DNA of 64,000 bases from Actinomycetota bacterium (GCA_009699205.1 WLOP01000003.1:96370-160369), one strand, 5' to 3'. Numbered from the stretch's first letter, positions 28,976 through 38,298 are shown. Notes: generated from the sequence alone by a model not told the origin. Numbers and translations: made by a program.

Positions 28976-30364
28976 ATGGCTATTTTGAACTTTAATGAGG
29001 GCGGTCGCTCACGCGCCCCCAAAAATAAAAAGTTCAAACTCATATTTGGTACCGGGCTCTTAGCGATCACGCTAGGGCTAAGTTCGACCCTTGCTGCAAA
29101 TATTGATATCAACTCGGGTCCTGTTGAATTCGGGCAAGGTGTAGCGCAAACAACTGCCTGCGATGGCAACGTTGTAATGACACCAAGTTCAACTTTTTCA
29201 AATATTCAGGATGGTGGGGAATTCCTCTTTACTTCCTTCACGGTCTCGGATATTTCGAGTGCCTGTGATGGCAAAGTTTTCACAATTAGAGCTTATAAGG
29301 ATCAACAAAGCGAACCTCTTGATTTATATACGACTGTCGGAACTACTGATCCCTATACTGAAATTCAGGTTCTAGACGATGGCGGAAGCTTCAGCTTTGT
29401 CGGGGGAGGCTTGTTAGCAGATGACATTGTAGATATCACTAATGGCTTTACGGTTTCTATGGTTACATCTGGCCCCCCAGCGAGTACTGCCGTCGCCTTA
29501 GCTAATGATGTGGATCGAATTACAATTGAGAGTGGAGAATACGTCGCAGGTACTCCCGCCCCCGTAGGTACAAGTTATATTTACGTAACAACGGATGGCG
29601 TGTCGCCCTATGCCATTGGGAGAGCAAATCTTGACGGTACCAATTTCGTCACTGATTTTTCTAACGCATCTGCATTCACTGGTTCAATCATTACAGATTC
29701 ATCACACATCTATTGGAATGATAGATATACTTTATATAAATCCGCTCTAGATGGAACCGCTATCACTGAACTCTTTACTGTGCCAGGCAATTGCTGGCCC
29801 CCAGCCACTTCGGGCATCGCCGTAGATTCGACATACATTTATTACTCAGATTCCTGTACAAATTCAATTGGAAGAGCGAAATTAGATGGAACTGAAAGAA
29901 ATGATATCTTCATAATCGGTACCAGTTCACACGGTGCAGCCTTTGTCGGTAATGATCTATACGGACTTTATGTAGGCAATAATAAAATTTATTGGGCAAA
30001 CTACACAACCAATACGATTGGTAGAGCAGATATTGACGGCACGAATCAATATAATGAATTCATCAGCACGGTTACAGGTGGAATTTGTGGTGTCACTATT
30101 CAAAGTGGCTATATTTATTGGACTAACTTTGACACCAATACAATTGGTCGGGCAAATCTCGATGGTTCTAATATAGATAATTCCTATATCGATACAGGAA
30201 GTTCCACCAATCCGTATTACATTGTGTCAACCGCTTCTCAGTTATTTTGGACGGATTACACTTCAGGCGCTGTAGCTCAATCCAATCTAGACGGCTCTGG
30301 AGAATCCATTCTCTTCTCTTATCCAGCCGCGACTGGAATTGCGCTGTCAGCTGGGTTAAATTGA
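28976..30364 (+). CDS. Secreted YWTD-type six-bladed beta-propeller protein
   Basis: 462 residues. Basic N-terminus, signal segment around 21-41 (LIFGTGLLAITLGLSSTLAA), then an N-terminal domain (about 42-190) with two Cys (TTACDG, SSACDG) and FGQGVAQTTACD. From about 200 to the end, six repeats of roughly 40 residues each end in variants of IGRANLDGTN (near 215, 254, 298, 348, 390, 433) and contain YWTD-like strands (YIYWTNFD, KIYWANY, LFWTDY). This matches LDL-receptor-type propellers, which bind ligands. Probably exported and surface-associated. TTGGAGAGA precedes the ATG. The reading frame stays open after the TGA. Confidence 0.8.
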   Translation: MAILNFNEGGRSRAPKNKKFKLIFGTGLLAITLGLSSTLAANIDINSGPVEFGQGVAQTTACDGNVVMTPSSTFSNIQDGGEFLFTSFTVSDISSACDGKVFTIRAYKDQQSEPLDLYTTVGTTDPYTEIQVLDDGGSFSFVGGGLLADDIVDITNGFTVSMVTSGPPASTAVALANDVDRITIESGEYVAGTPAPVGTSYIYVTTDGVSPYAIGRANLDGTNFVTDFSNASAFTGSIITDSSHIYWNDRYTLYKSALDGTAITELFTVPGNCWPPATSGIAVDSTYIYYSDSCTNSIGRAKLDGTERNDIFIIGTSSHGAAFVGNDLYGLYVGNNKIYWANYTTNTIGRADIDGTNQYNEFISTVTGGICGVTIQSGYIYWTNFDTNTIGRANLDGSNIDNSYIDTGSSTNPYYIVSTASQLFWTDYTSGAVAQSNLDGSGESILFSYPAATGIALSAGLN

Positions 30365-30490
30365 TTTAAGATTGTCACAGCTCCTGCAACCTCAGTTCCT
30401 CATGCATTCAAGAAGGAAGCGAATCTTTCTCCGAATCTAGATCTTCCTGCACCGGGGGAAGTGTTTCATAAATCGCAAGGGCGGGGATTT

Positions 30491-30589
30491 ATGAAAATTG
30501 TGATTATCATTGTGATCGGACTTGGCCTTGTTGGTGTCTATCAAGCGATGGTGCACGGAGGCAGTTCCAGAGGGATCAAATACCGCTAG
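30491..30589 (+). CDS. Possible 32-residue membrane peptide, in frame with the preceding propeller gene
   Basis: ATG 30491 opens a 32-codon frame with one strong membrane helix (KIVIIIVIGLGLVGVYQAM) and a basic tail. The same frame is open from directly after the propeller TGA (30362-30364) with no stop for 75 codons, and that upstream part reads like protein, including NLDLPAPGEVF. It could be an independent small protein, the eroded end of another gene, or a C-terminal anchor reached by TGA readthrough. I cannot decide. Confidence 0.35.
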   Translation: MKIVIIIVIGLGLVGVYQAMVHGGSSRGIKYR

Positions 30590-30619
30590 TTACATCAGAT
30601 AATCGCTTAAAGTACTCCC

Positions 30620-31621
30620 ATGAGATATCGACATCGGAGTGTGTTTTGGATTCTGTTATTTTCCTGCATTGCGATTATGCCTGCTGGGGCAGCAATTACC
30701 GAATCATCGGTTTGCAAGAAGGTGGACGTTACTACCAAAGTAGGTGCAGCTACCTTTAAGTGCACCAAGGTGGCAAAGAAATTGGTGTGGCTGAGGTTCT
30801 TCACTCAGGATGAAGCCAAGCAAGCAATTTCAGAACTTCAATTTGCCAATGGGAAGATTTCTGACTTACAGGCTAAGTTAGATGCTGCGCAAGCGATTCT
30901 CGATGAGAATGAAAACGTTAAGAGGGCACTTGCTCAAAGATATAATCCGTTTAGCGAGTTATTAGCGAAGGCTTACCAGGATTTCTTGGCGACAACCTCG
31001 GCGGAAACTGCCAATTATGCTTCCAATGTTTCTAGCAGTGGAAAACTTTGTGCGCCGGGAGTTTTGTGCTTAGTCGGAAGCGCTGGCCCTGGTGGTGGAA
31101 TAATTTTTTATGACGCAGGGGCGCAACAATCATGGGGACGTTACCTTGAGTTTGCACCAGAAGGTTGGTCAGGAGATTCGGGGGATCCATCCGAATATTG
31201 GTGCGATGTCACGAGCATGGACTTTAGCGCTGCGGTAACTGATGCAAAATTGAAGTTATCTATAGGCAATGAAATTGGCAAAGGGCAAGCAAATACTGAT
31301 TTGATGTTGGCGGTATGTAAGAGTGGCGCCGCTAATGTGGTTCATGCCTATAAAGGTGGGGGTTTAGAAGATTGGTTTTTGCCCTCAACTGATGAACTTA
31401 ACGAGTTGTGCAAATTAGCTGGCAGTACCAATGAAGGGTTTGAGGCTTCCGGAGATTGCGCAAATTTGGCCACCCTCGAAGCTGGATTTTCTGATGCCGG
31501 TTATTGGTCATCAACTGAATCAAGTGATGTGATGGCCTCGTATCAGGATTTCTCGGTAGGGAGTATCTTGAATTTCTACAAAGAGGATTTCCAATTGGTT
31601 AGACCAATCCGCGCTTTCTAG
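30620..31621 (+). CDS. Secreted DUF1566 (Lcl C-terminal-like) domain protein
   Basis: 333 residues. A signal peptide (VFWILLFSCIAIMPAGA) ends near 24. Residues 29-58 form a small Cys-pair module ending KCTKVAKKLVW. A coiled coil follows (about 63-105). The C-terminal domain, about 150-333, has DUF1566 marks: GPGGGIIFYDAG, GRYLEFAPEGW, DWFLPSTDELNELCK, YWSSTESS and LVRPIRAF. DUF1566 occurs in surface and adhesion proteins related to the formylglycine-generating/C-type-lectin-like folds. Substrate or ligand unknown. Confidence 0.78.
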   Translation: MRYRHRSVFWILLFSCIAIMPAGAAITESSVCKKVDVTTKVGAATFKCTKVAKKLVWLRFFTQDEAKQAISELQFANGKISDLQAKLDAAQAILDENENVKRALAQRYNPFSELLAKAYQDFLATTSAETANYASNVSSSGKLCAPGVLCLVGSAGPGGGIIFYDAGAQQSWGRYLEFAPEGWSGDSGDPSEYWCDVTSMDFSAAVTDAKLKLSIGNEIGKGQANTDLMLAVCKSGAANVVHAYKGGGLEDWFLPSTDELNELCKLAGSTNEGFEASGDCANLATLEAGFSDAGYWSSTESSDVMASYQDFSVGSILNFYKEDFQLVRPIRAF

Positions 31622-31769
31622 TAACCGCAGTTGAGCCTGAAATCTAAGAATCTATAAGGTATTTCTCAGCAATTGAGCCTGCCTAGCGATTGCCGGGAAG
31701 GTTTCCAACCTTAGAATTGTTCTACTCGTGATGGAAATGCCATCGCAAGATAAAAGGAGACACGAATAT

Positions 31770-32567
31770 ATGCGCAGCTCAAACCCTGTTTTGGGAAGAG
31801 CCTTCAATCAGCGTGGATACGCTGCATTTGATCCCACGAAAACTCATGATTCGCCAGAGACGCTAGAGAATCTTTACAACGCCCCTGCTGCATCATCACT
31901 TCGCACTGGTCGTATGACGATTGACGATGTAGTTACGCGTACAGGAATTCTCTTTGGAGTCTTAGTAATCACAGGCGTAATTGCTTGGACACTTAACTTC
32001 GGCGTCACTATGTTGATGGTTGGCGTATTTGGCGGATTTATTATGGCCATGGTCAATAGTTTTAGTAAGACTGTGCGTCCAGCACTTGTCATTGCATATG
32101 CCGCATTTGAAGGCGTTGCACTCGGAACTTTGAGTCATGTCTATAACTCGGCATACCCAGGAATTGTTAGCCAAGCAGTGATTGGAACACTTGCGGCATT
32201 CGCTGGCGTTCTCTTTGCATATCGCAGCGGACGGATCCGTGTTACACCTAAATTCACACGAATGATGATGGGTGCACTTATTGGCTACCTCGTCCTTGGA
32301 CTTGTGAGCATGTTCGCAGGTATGGCAAATGTTGGTGGCGGACTTGGTTTCTACGGAGTAAGTGGCCTTGGATTACTTCTTGCTTTCGGTGGGGTAGCGC
32401 TTGCAAGCTTTTTCCTCATCTTGGACTTCGATCAAATCGAACAAGGAATTCGTCAAGGAGTTCCTGAACAAGAGTCATGGAGAGCAGCTTTCGGATTGAT
32501 GGTTACATTGGTCTGGCTCTACATGGAGATCTTGCGTCTGATTTCAATATTGCGTGGTAACGATTAA
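31770..32567 (+). CDS. Bax inhibitor-1 / YccA family membrane protein
   Basis: 265 residues from ATG 31770, which has AAAAGGAGA ten bases upstream; the frame extends to 31728 but without a site. A soluble N-terminus (SNPVLGRAFNQRGYAAFDPT) is typical of the actinobacterial branch, followed by seven membrane helices, AYAAFEGVALGTLS in the middle and LDFDQIEQGIRQGVPEQESW near the C-terminus, where the paired Asp residues of the calcium/pH sensor lie. Related BI-1 proteins are calcium leak channels. Followed directly by a strong terminator. Confidence 0.9.
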   Translation: MRSSNPVLGRAFNQRGYAAFDPTKTHDSPETLENLYNAPAASSLRTGRMTIDDVVTRTGILFGVLVITGVIAWTLNFGVTMLMVGVFGGFIMAMVNSFSKTVRPALVIAYAAFEGVALGTLSHVYNSAYPGIVSQAVIGTLAAFAGVLFAYRSGRIRVTPKFTRMMMGALIGYLVLGLVSMFAGMANVGGGLGFYGVSGLGLLLAFGGVALASFFLILDFDQIEQGIRQGVPEQESWRAAFGLMVTLVWLYMEILRLISILRGND

Positions 32568-32581
32568 ATAGATTTACTAAG

Positions 32582-32613
32582 AAACCCGGCTCTCACAAGG
32601 AGTCGGGTTTTTT
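32582..32613. terminator. Rho-independent terminator between convergent genes
   Basis: AACCCGGCTC and GAGTCGGGTT pair around TCACAAG-like loop bases (stem with one G-T pair), followed by six T on the plus strand. It ends the BI-1 gene and touches the stop of the convergent MFS gene. Confidence 0.9.
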
Positions 32614-33802
32614 ATTGCAAGTGTGACTTACGGGTCTCAGGCAATCTAATCGCCAACACAATTGCTATAGAGAAAACTATGGCTGACACGGTAAATGCCG
32701 TTCGGAATGAATAGAGATCTGAAAGAGCGCCAACTGCGATAGGTCCGATAATCATTCCTAGATCACCTGCCATCTGCCAAAGTGCGATGACTTGCCCGCT
32801 CTTTCCGCGTATGACATCGCCTACGATATTTGCGGGCGTGGTTGATAAGAATGCGCCCCCTAATCCCACAATTGCCATGCTCGCTAAGTACATCCAGGGA
32901 TGAACGGCGAAAATAAGCATAAGGACTCCGCACAAGACCACAGTGGTACCAATCAATAACGCGGCACGACGTCCCTGGCGATCGGATATATCGCCTGCAG
33001 GAAGAAGTAAGAGCCCCTGAAGCAGCGCTGCAATGGTGAATCCCAGTCCTACAACGGCTGTTGTTGAGTGCAATTCCTCGGTGACAAAGAGAGGGAGTAT
33101 CGATGAACGTAAACCAAAAAGAACCCAACTGGTCAGAAATGTAAGCACAAGTGCGGTCCTGTACGGAGCCAACTTCAAGGCTTCAGGGATTCCCATATTT
33201 TCATCACTTTTGCTTTCGGCTTTAGTGGTGGGTTTTCCTGGTGACAGGAAGAAGAAACCGACAGCGCCAGCGATAATCAATGTAGAGCCGTATGAGATAA
33301 AGGGCGCCCGCAATGAAATCGCACTAATTGCGCCACCGATTGCAGGGCCAGCAATACCTCCGACAAGAAATGATCCGTTATATACCGATTGCGCGCGACC
33401 ACGATGTTCATCTGAAACAGATCTCATGATGATCGACCCGGCAGCAACAGAGAACATCGAAGAGCCCAATCCACCGGCTGATCGAAAGATCAACAGTTGG
33501 TGGTAGCTATGTGCGAATGCGCAGAGGAAACTTGAGATTGAAACCATGAAGATTCCAGTAGTAAAAACGGGGCGCTCGCCAAAGCGATCGACAAGTTTGC
33601 CTGAAATTAGCCCCGAAGAAAATCGTGCAATTGCAAAGGCTGAAATAATTAGTCCGACAGCAGAGTTATTGACCCCGAAAGACTTAGTAAAGAGCGGAAT
33701 AGCGGGAACAACAATTCCGAATCCGACCGCAACAAAAAATGAAGCTGCGACCATGACTCGAACTTCTCGGGGTAAATCCCCCAGAAGTTTTTTGGGGATC
33801 AA
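32612..33802 (-). CDS. MFS transporter, 12-TM drug-efflux type
   Basis: 396 residues with about 12 membrane helices. The MFS motif A loop appears as [13 protein letters not shown] after helix 2 and again as [14 protein letters not shown] in the second half. [18 protein letters not shown] at the N-terminus is like DHA1 multidrug or sugar-efflux carriers. It overlaps the upstream DHA2 gene by four bases, so both are co-transcribed. Substrate not predictable. Confidence 0.88.
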   Translation of the reverse strand: MIPKKLLGDLPREVRVMVAASFFVAVGFGIVVPAIPLFTKSFGVNNSAVGLIISAFAIARFSSGLISGKLVDRFGERPVFTTGIFMVSISSFLCAFAHSYHQLLIFRSAGGLGSSMFSVAAGSIIMRSVSDEHRGRAQSVYNGSFLVGGIAGPAIGGAISAISLRAPFISYGSTLIIAGAVGFFFLSPGKPTTKAESKSDENMGIPEALKLAPYRTALVLTFLTSWVLFGLRSSILPLFVTEELHSTTAVVGLGFTIAALLQGLLLLPAGDISDRQGRRAALLIGTTVVLCGVLMLIFAVHPWMYLASMAIVGLGGAFLSTTPANIVGDVIRGKSGQVIALWQMAGDLGMIIGPIAVGALSDLYSFRTAFTVSAIVFSIAIVLAIRLPETRKSHLQ

Positions 33803-35409
33803 CCAATCGCCTCGCCAGCTGCTTCTTCTCGGGCTGCGGCGTAATCATTGTTTGTCCGCAAAGGCAATTCACGCAACGAGAGTGCAAGGATAAATCCGAG
33901 CGCAGTCACTGGTGCGGCAGTGTAGAAAACAATATGGAATGCATTGACGTATGCATCGAGTGCAGTGTTGACAACAACCGGCGCAAACGTTTTAGGAGCC
34001 GCGATGATATGTGTAATTCCTGTTTGCGAGAGATCTACACCAGCTACCGCAGTGGGATCTGTTGATGCCAAGTTTGCAAAACCTGAGGACATGTAATGTG
34101 TGAGGCGATTGTTAAGTACAGCGCCGAAGATTGCAGTGCCGAAGACGCTACCAAGGGAGCGGAAGAAAGTATTTGAGCTTGTGGCAACGCCCATATCCTT
34201 GAAATCCACCGAGTTCTGCAGGGCGATAACGATGGTCTGCATGGAAAGCCCCAAACCTGCTCCAACCAAGATGGCGTAGATCGAGAGCTGCCAGTAAGGC
34301 GTATTGCGGGTCAGGCTAGTCATAAGCAAAATTCCAACGGTCATTACTGCAGTACCAATAACTGGGAATAGTTTGTACTTACCGGTTTTGCTGATTTGTT
34401 TTCCGCTGAAGATGGAAGTTGAGACGATGCCGAGCATCAACGGAATTAATTTCAATCCAGCTTCAGTTGCAGTGTTTCCTTTTACTATCTGTAGATAGAG
34501 AGGCAACATAACAATTGCGCCAAACATGCCTGCGCCGATGACGCCTCCAAGAAGAGAAGTCAATGTAAATGTATGGTTCTTAAAAAGGCGCATAGGAAGA
34601 ATTGGTTCTTTCGCCTTTCCTTCCCAGAATACGAAAATAACTGAAAGCACAAGACCGACAAATAGGTAACCGAGTGTTCGAGCATCGAGCCACCCATCTT
34701 GCGGTCCGTAAACAGCCAACGAGAGGAGCATTGTTGTCACGCCAGCGACCAGCAATAGCGCTCCGAGATAATCGATTGAGTGCTCACGCTTAACTTTTGG
34801 AATATGAAGTACTGCTGAAGTGATTGCCAACGCTGCGATACCAAATGGAAGATTGATGTAGAAAATCCAACGCCATCCAGTCACACCGAGAATCTGTTGA
34901 TGATCTGAGAAGAATCCGCCAAGAAGTGGACCAGCTACAGATGAAAGTCCCCACACCGCTCCGAAATATCCTTGATAACGACCACGCTCGCGTGGGGGAA
35001 CAATGTCGCCGATGATGACGAATGTAAGAGCCATTAGTCCACCAGCGCCAAGACCTTGCAGCGCACGGGTAGCAATGAGCTGAGTCATGTTCTGTGAAAG
35101 ACCAGCAAGTAAGGAGCCGACCAAGAAAGTGACGATCGCAAACTGGAAGACAACCCGGCGTCCATAAAGATCCGAAATCTTTCCGTAAAGCGGAGTTGAT
35201 GCGGTAGAAGTAAGAAGGTATGCAGTGACTACCCAGGTATATTCCTTGAGGCCGTGAAGATCGATCACGATTGTTTTCAGCGCTGTAGATACGATGGTTT
35301 GGTCTAAAGCTGCTAGGAGCATTCCGGTCATCAATCCACTGAGGATGATCATGATTTCGCGGTGGGTATGCGCCTTCTCTGGTGCTCCAGTACCGGCTTT
35401 CTTGGACAT
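33799..35409 (-). CDS. MFS transporter, DHA2 (EmrB/QacA) family, 14 TM
   Basis: 536 residues. Helix 1 has [17 protein letters not shown] (DHA2 motif D), motif A is [13 protein letters not shown], and motif C is around [10 protein letters not shown], followed by 14 predicted helices and a polar C-terminal tail. These proton antiporters export hydrophobic cations and antibiotics. It is divergent from a DrrAB-type ABC exporter across 75 bases that contain two palindromes. AAGG before the ATG (reverse strand) is a plausible ribosome-binding site. Confidence 0.92.
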   Translation of the reverse strand: MSKKAGTGAPEKAHTHREIMIILSGLMTGMLLAALDQTIVSTALKTIVIDLHGLKEYTWVVTAYLLTSTASTPLYGKISDLYGRRVVFQFAIVTFLVGSLLAGLSQNMTQLIATRALQGLGAGGLMALTFVIIGDIVPPRERGRYQGYFGAVWGLSSVAGPLLGGFFSDHQQILGVTGWRWIFYINLPFGIAALAITSAVLHIPKVKREHSIDYLGALLLVAGVTTMLLSLAVYGPQDGWLDARTLGYLFVGLVLSVIFVFWEGKAKEPILPMRLFKNHTFTLTSLLGGVIGAGMFGAIVMLPLYLQIVKGNTATEAGLKLIPLMLGIVSTSIFSGKQISKTGKYKLFPVIGTAVMTVGILLMTSLTRNTPYWQLSIYAILVGAGLGLSMQTIVIALQNSVDFKDMGVATSSNTFFRSLGSVFGTAIFGAVLNNRLTHYMSSGFANLASTDPTAVAGVDLSQTGITHIIAAPKTFAPVVVNTALDAYVNAFHIVFYTAAPVTALGFILALSLRELPLRTNNDYAAAREEAAGEAIG

Positions 35410-35452
35410 GAGTAACCTTTCATAGCAATCAGCATGCGTGATTTTCGAGTTT

Positions 35453-35484
35453 CACAAGCTTGTGTAGAGAGGTAACTTTACCTC
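35453..35484. promoter_or_regulatory. Two palindromes in the divergent efflux promoter
   Basis: CACAAGCTTGTG (35453-35464) is a perfect 12-base palindrome. GAGGTAA-CT-TTACCTC (35469-35484) is a perfect 7-2-7 inverted repeat ending one base before the GTG of the ABC ATPase, and it includes that gene's GAGG ribosome-binding site. Such dyads suit a TetR- or MarR-type dimer. The second could also be an RNA hairpin hiding the ribosome-binding site. Confidence 0.6.
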
Positions 35485-36462
35485 GTGAAATCGATTATTG
35501 CAGAACATCTGGTCAAGACCTACCGTAACGGCGAAGTCCTTGCGCTCAATGACTTAAGCCTTGATGTTGAAGAAGGCACGGTTCTTAGCGTTCTTGGTCC
35601 CAATGGCGCAGGCAAAACAACAGTTGTGCGCATACTGAGCACTTTGCTTACCCCAAATTCGGGATCAGCATCGGTTGGTGGAATCGATGTGATAAAAAAT
35701 CCCGACAAAGTTCGCGAAATTATTGGGCTATCAGGTCAGTACGCAGCTGTCGATGAAACTTTGACTGGCTGGGATAACTTGGTGATGTTCGGTCGTCTTT
35801 ATCACTTGGGCAAAAAAGCTGCGATAGTTCGAGCAGATGAGTTACTAGAGAGATTTTCACTTACCGAAAGCGCTCGTCGCCCAATTAAAACTTATTCAGG
35901 TGGAATGCGTCGCAGGTTAGATCTAGCAGCAGCTCTAATCGTCCAACCAAAAGTACTTTTTCTTGACGAACCAACAACAGGACTTGATCCGCGTGGGCGT
36001 CAAGAGATGTGGGGCGTAATTGAAGAACTCGTTAAAGGTGGGGTAACGCTTCTTCTCACTACACAATATTTAGATGAAGCCGATCAACTCGCAGATGAGA
36101 TTGCAGTCATCGATCATGGCAAAGTGATTGCACGTGGAACTTCCGATGCGCTGAAAACTCAAGTTGGCGGAGAGCGTCTCGAAGTAGTAGTTGATGTGGC
36201 GCATATTGCACCGACCATGGAGATCGTGACTCGTGTGAGTGGCTCTGTGGCTTCGCTCGATGAAGGGTTGCGCAAAGTCTCGGCTCCCGTAACTACTGGC
36301 GCTGGCGCACTGATCGAGGTGCTGCGCTCGCTCGATGGCGCTGGGATTCACCCATTAGATGTTGCTCTTAAACGCCCATCCCTCGATGACGTTTTCATGG
36401 CTTTGACCGGCCACGCTGCTGAAGATGAAGTAATTGCGACAGAAAAGAAGAAACGCAAATGA
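35485..36462 (+). CDS. Daunorubicin-resistance type ABC transporter ATP-binding protein
   Basis: 325 residues. Walker A GPNGAGKTT, Q-loop SGQYAAVDETLTG, signature SGGMRRRLDLAAAL, Walker B VLFLDEPTTGLD and the H-loop region TQYLDEADQLADEIAVIDHG are all intact. The C-terminal DrrA-specific extension is present (LDVALKRPSLDDVFMALTGH). It powers the permease encoded by the next gene, overlapping by four bases. GTG start. Confidence 0.93.
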   Translation: MKSIIAEHLVKTYRNGEVLALNDLSLDVEEGTVLSVLGPNGAGKTTVVRILSTLLTPNSGSASVGGIDVIKNPDKVREIIGLSGQYAAVDETLTGWDNLVMFGRLYHLGKKAAIVRADELLERFSLTESARRPIKTYSGGMRRRLDLAAALIVQPKVLFLDEPTTGLDPRGRQEMWGVIEELVKGGVTLLLTTQYLDEADQLADEIAVIDHGKVIARGTSDALKTQVGGERLEVVVDVAHIAPTMEIVTRVSGSVASLDEGLRKVSAPVTTGAGALIEVLRSLDGAGIHPLDVALKRPSLDDVFMALTGHAAEDEVIATEKKKRK

Positions 36463-37253
36463 GAGCACTTACCGACGCATTGATTATTACCAAACGCCAA
36501 CTCTTGCAGTTGGCAAGAGTCCCAGAAGTGTTGATCTTCTCGACTATCCAGCCAGTGATGTTCGTTCTCCTTTTCCGCTATGTCTTCGGAGGCTCAATCG
36601 ACACTGGCCAACCTGGTGGTTATGTTCAGCTGCTCATGCCAGGAATCTTCGTTCAGACAACGGCATTCACCTTGGCAGCAACTGCATCAGGGCTTGCCGA
36701 AGATATGACAAAAGGTTTGATTGACCGCTTTAGGTCATTACCAATTTCTCGCGCTGCACTTGTCTTCGGACGAACACTCGGCGATGGATTGCTCAACATT
36801 GTTGTGTTAACTGTTATGGGTCTTGCCGGTTTCTTAGTTGGCTGGCGGCCATCATCAGGGCTTGCGAAAATTGCCCTCGCCTTTATTTTCCTACTCGCAT
36901 TTGGCTATGCGCTTTCTTGGGTTGGTATTTATGCAGGTTTAGCAGCTCGAGATGCGCGTGTAGTACAGAATATGAGTTTCTTGATTACATTTCCGTTGAC
37001 ATTTCTTTCCAATGCGTTCGCCCCTACAACTGGTATGCCGCGAGCGCTTCAGTATTTTGCTGAATGGAATCCAGTTTCGACAATGGTTGCAGCGTGCCGC
37101 GAACTCTTTGGCTTGCAGAATCAATTTGGCGCAACAGCTGGATCTTTTCCTAGCGAACATCCATTGACGATGTCTTTGATTTACATGGTAATTATCTTGG
37201 CAATCTTTGTGCCGCTAAGTGTTCGTAAATATACAAAGACAGCAACTAAGTAA
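36459..37253 (+). CDS. ABC-2 type permease, DrrB-like
   Basis: 264 residues, six predicted membrane helices. The N-terminal elbow region TKRQLLQLARVPEVLIFSTIQPVMFVLLF and the central GLIDRFRSLPISRAALVFGR are DrrB hallmarks, with FPLTFLSNAFAP near helix 5. Forms a dimer with two copies of the ATPase and exports drugs or glycolipids. Convergent with greA, whose stop lies four bases away. Confidence 0.92.
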   Translation: MRALTDALIITKRQLLQLARVPEVLIFSTIQPVMFVLLFRYVFGGSIDTGQPGGYVQLLMPGIFVQTTAFTLAATASGLAEDMTKGLIDRFRSLPISRAALVFGRTLGDGLLNIVVLTVMGLAGFLVGWRPSSGLAKIALAFIFLLAFGYALSWVGIYAGLAARDARVVQNMSFLITFPLTFLSNAFAPTTGMPRALQYFAEWNPVSTMVAACRELFGLQNQFGATAGSFPSEHPLTMSLIYMVIILAIFVPLSVRKYTKTATK

Positions 37254-37256
37254 TTC

Positions 37257-37733
37257 TTACTGGTAGAACTCAGCTTCTAGGATTGCTACTTTAATTTCGC
37301 GACCACTGGGAGCGGTGTAAGTAACGGTATCTCCAATTTTTGCTCCAAGGACTGCGGCACCTAGTGGCGACTTCTCGCTATAGACATCTAAATCCCCAGA
37401 GGAAATTTCGCGAGAACCTAAAAGGAATTTCATTTCATCGCCGCCAATGTCGGCAGTGATAACCATTCCTGCTCCAACAAAACCGGACTCATTCTCAGGA
37501 GGGGCGCCAATATGAGCATGCTCGAGCATATGTTTGAGTTGGCGAATACGCGCTTCCATCTTTCCCTGCTCTTCGCGAGCTGCGTGATAGCCGCCATTTT
37601 CTTTGAGGTCACCTTCGGCGCGGGCAGTTTCAATCTTCTTAATAATTTCCGTGCGCCCAGTGCTCTCAAGCTCAGAGAGTTCTGCTTGGAGTCGGTCTGC
37701 GGCTTCTTGGGTGAGCCAAGTATTAGTACTCAT
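37257..37733 (-). CDS. greA: Transcript cleavage factor GreA
   Basis: 158 residues: an N-terminal antiparallel coiled coil, with the acidic tip near ARAEGDLKENGGYHAAREEQG (the DLKEN pair supplies the catalytic acid residues), and a C-terminal FKBP-like domain (YSEKSPLGAAVLGAKIGDTV). It reactivates backtracked RNA polymerase. Standard length and intact active tip. Confidence 0.96.
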   Translation of the reverse strand: MSTNTWLTQEAADRLQAELSELESTGRTEIIKKIETARAEGDLKENGGYHAAREEQGKMEARIRQLKHMLEHAHIGAPPENESGFVGAGMVITADIGGDEMKFLLGSREISSGDLDVYSEKSPLGAAVLGAKIGDTVTYTAPSGREIKVAILEAEFYQ

Positions 37734-37745
37734 AAGTGTCGAAGG

Positions 37746-38129
37746 TTACTGTGTTGTAGCCCAACAGCGCGAGATACCTGCATTGACGCTGGCACTGCGC
37801 GTAGCGATAAGCGTGATTGTCTCGATATGGGCTGCCCCTGCTGGGAAAAGCGCATCGACCTCGCCCACCACATTCTTATCAAAATCATGGGCGACCAGGG
37901 TGCAGGTTACGGGCAGCGATGGATCACGTCGATCAAGTGAATACCTGATGCTGACTTCTCGATCAGAGGAAACTGAGAAAGAAATAAGTGATGCAGATAT
38001 CGCAGGGCGCGAGTGATGGAGACCGGCCCACAGCAGCCAAGCTCCGCCAATGATGAGTAAAGTCACCGCTAGAGGTTTCCAGCGAGTGGGCACCTGGCCG
38101 TATCTATCGGAATAAGAGAACTCGGACAT
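37746..38129 (-). CDS. DUF4307 family single-pass membrane protein
   Basis: 127 residues: short cytoplasmic N-terminus SDRYGQVPTRWKP, one membrane helix (LAVTLLIIGGAWLLWAGL), then an exported beta-rich domain with two Cys (VTCTLVAHD and ISRCWAT). This fits DUF4307, an actinobacterial family of unknown function usually next to greA and mca. It is 12 bases upstream of greA on the same strand. Confidence 0.82.
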   Translation of the reverse strand: MSEFSYSDRYGQVPTRWKPLAVTLLIIGGAWLLWAGLHHSRPAISASLISFSVSSDREVSIRYSLDRRDPSLPVTCTLVAHDFDKNVVGEVDALFPAGAAHIETITLIATRSASVNAGISRCWATTQ

Positions 38130-38160
38130 GGGATTATTCTTTCAGAGTTAAGGGGTTGAC

Positions 38161-38298
38161 ATGCCAAAGAACATCGAAATTGGAGCGGCAGGTTCTGTCA
38201 CTGTCTCCATTCTCGTCATAGTTTTCGCTCTTCTGATGCGTAGCTTCTACAAACGTTACACAAGGATGGAGAAGCGCAAGGACGATGCTGCGCAATAG
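38161..38298 (+). CDS. Small single-pass membrane protein (45 residues)
   Basis: ATG 38161 to TAG 38298. One helix (AGSVTVSILVIVFALLM) is followed by a strongly basic tail (RSFYKRYTRMEKRKDD). AAGGGGTTGAC precedes the start as a fair ribosome-binding site. It overlaps the SURF1 start by 14 bases, implying coupled translation. Possibly a cytochrome-oxidase-associated small subunit, by context only. Confidence 0.6.
   Translation: MPKNIEIGAAGSVTVSILVIVFALLMRSFYKRYTRMEKRKDDAAQ

Noticed and set aside
33033..33893. Plus-strand frames of 157 and 115 codons opposite the MFS gene
   Set aside because: Antisense shadows with Pro/Thr/Lys-rich low-complexity translations; the minus-strand transporter is clear.
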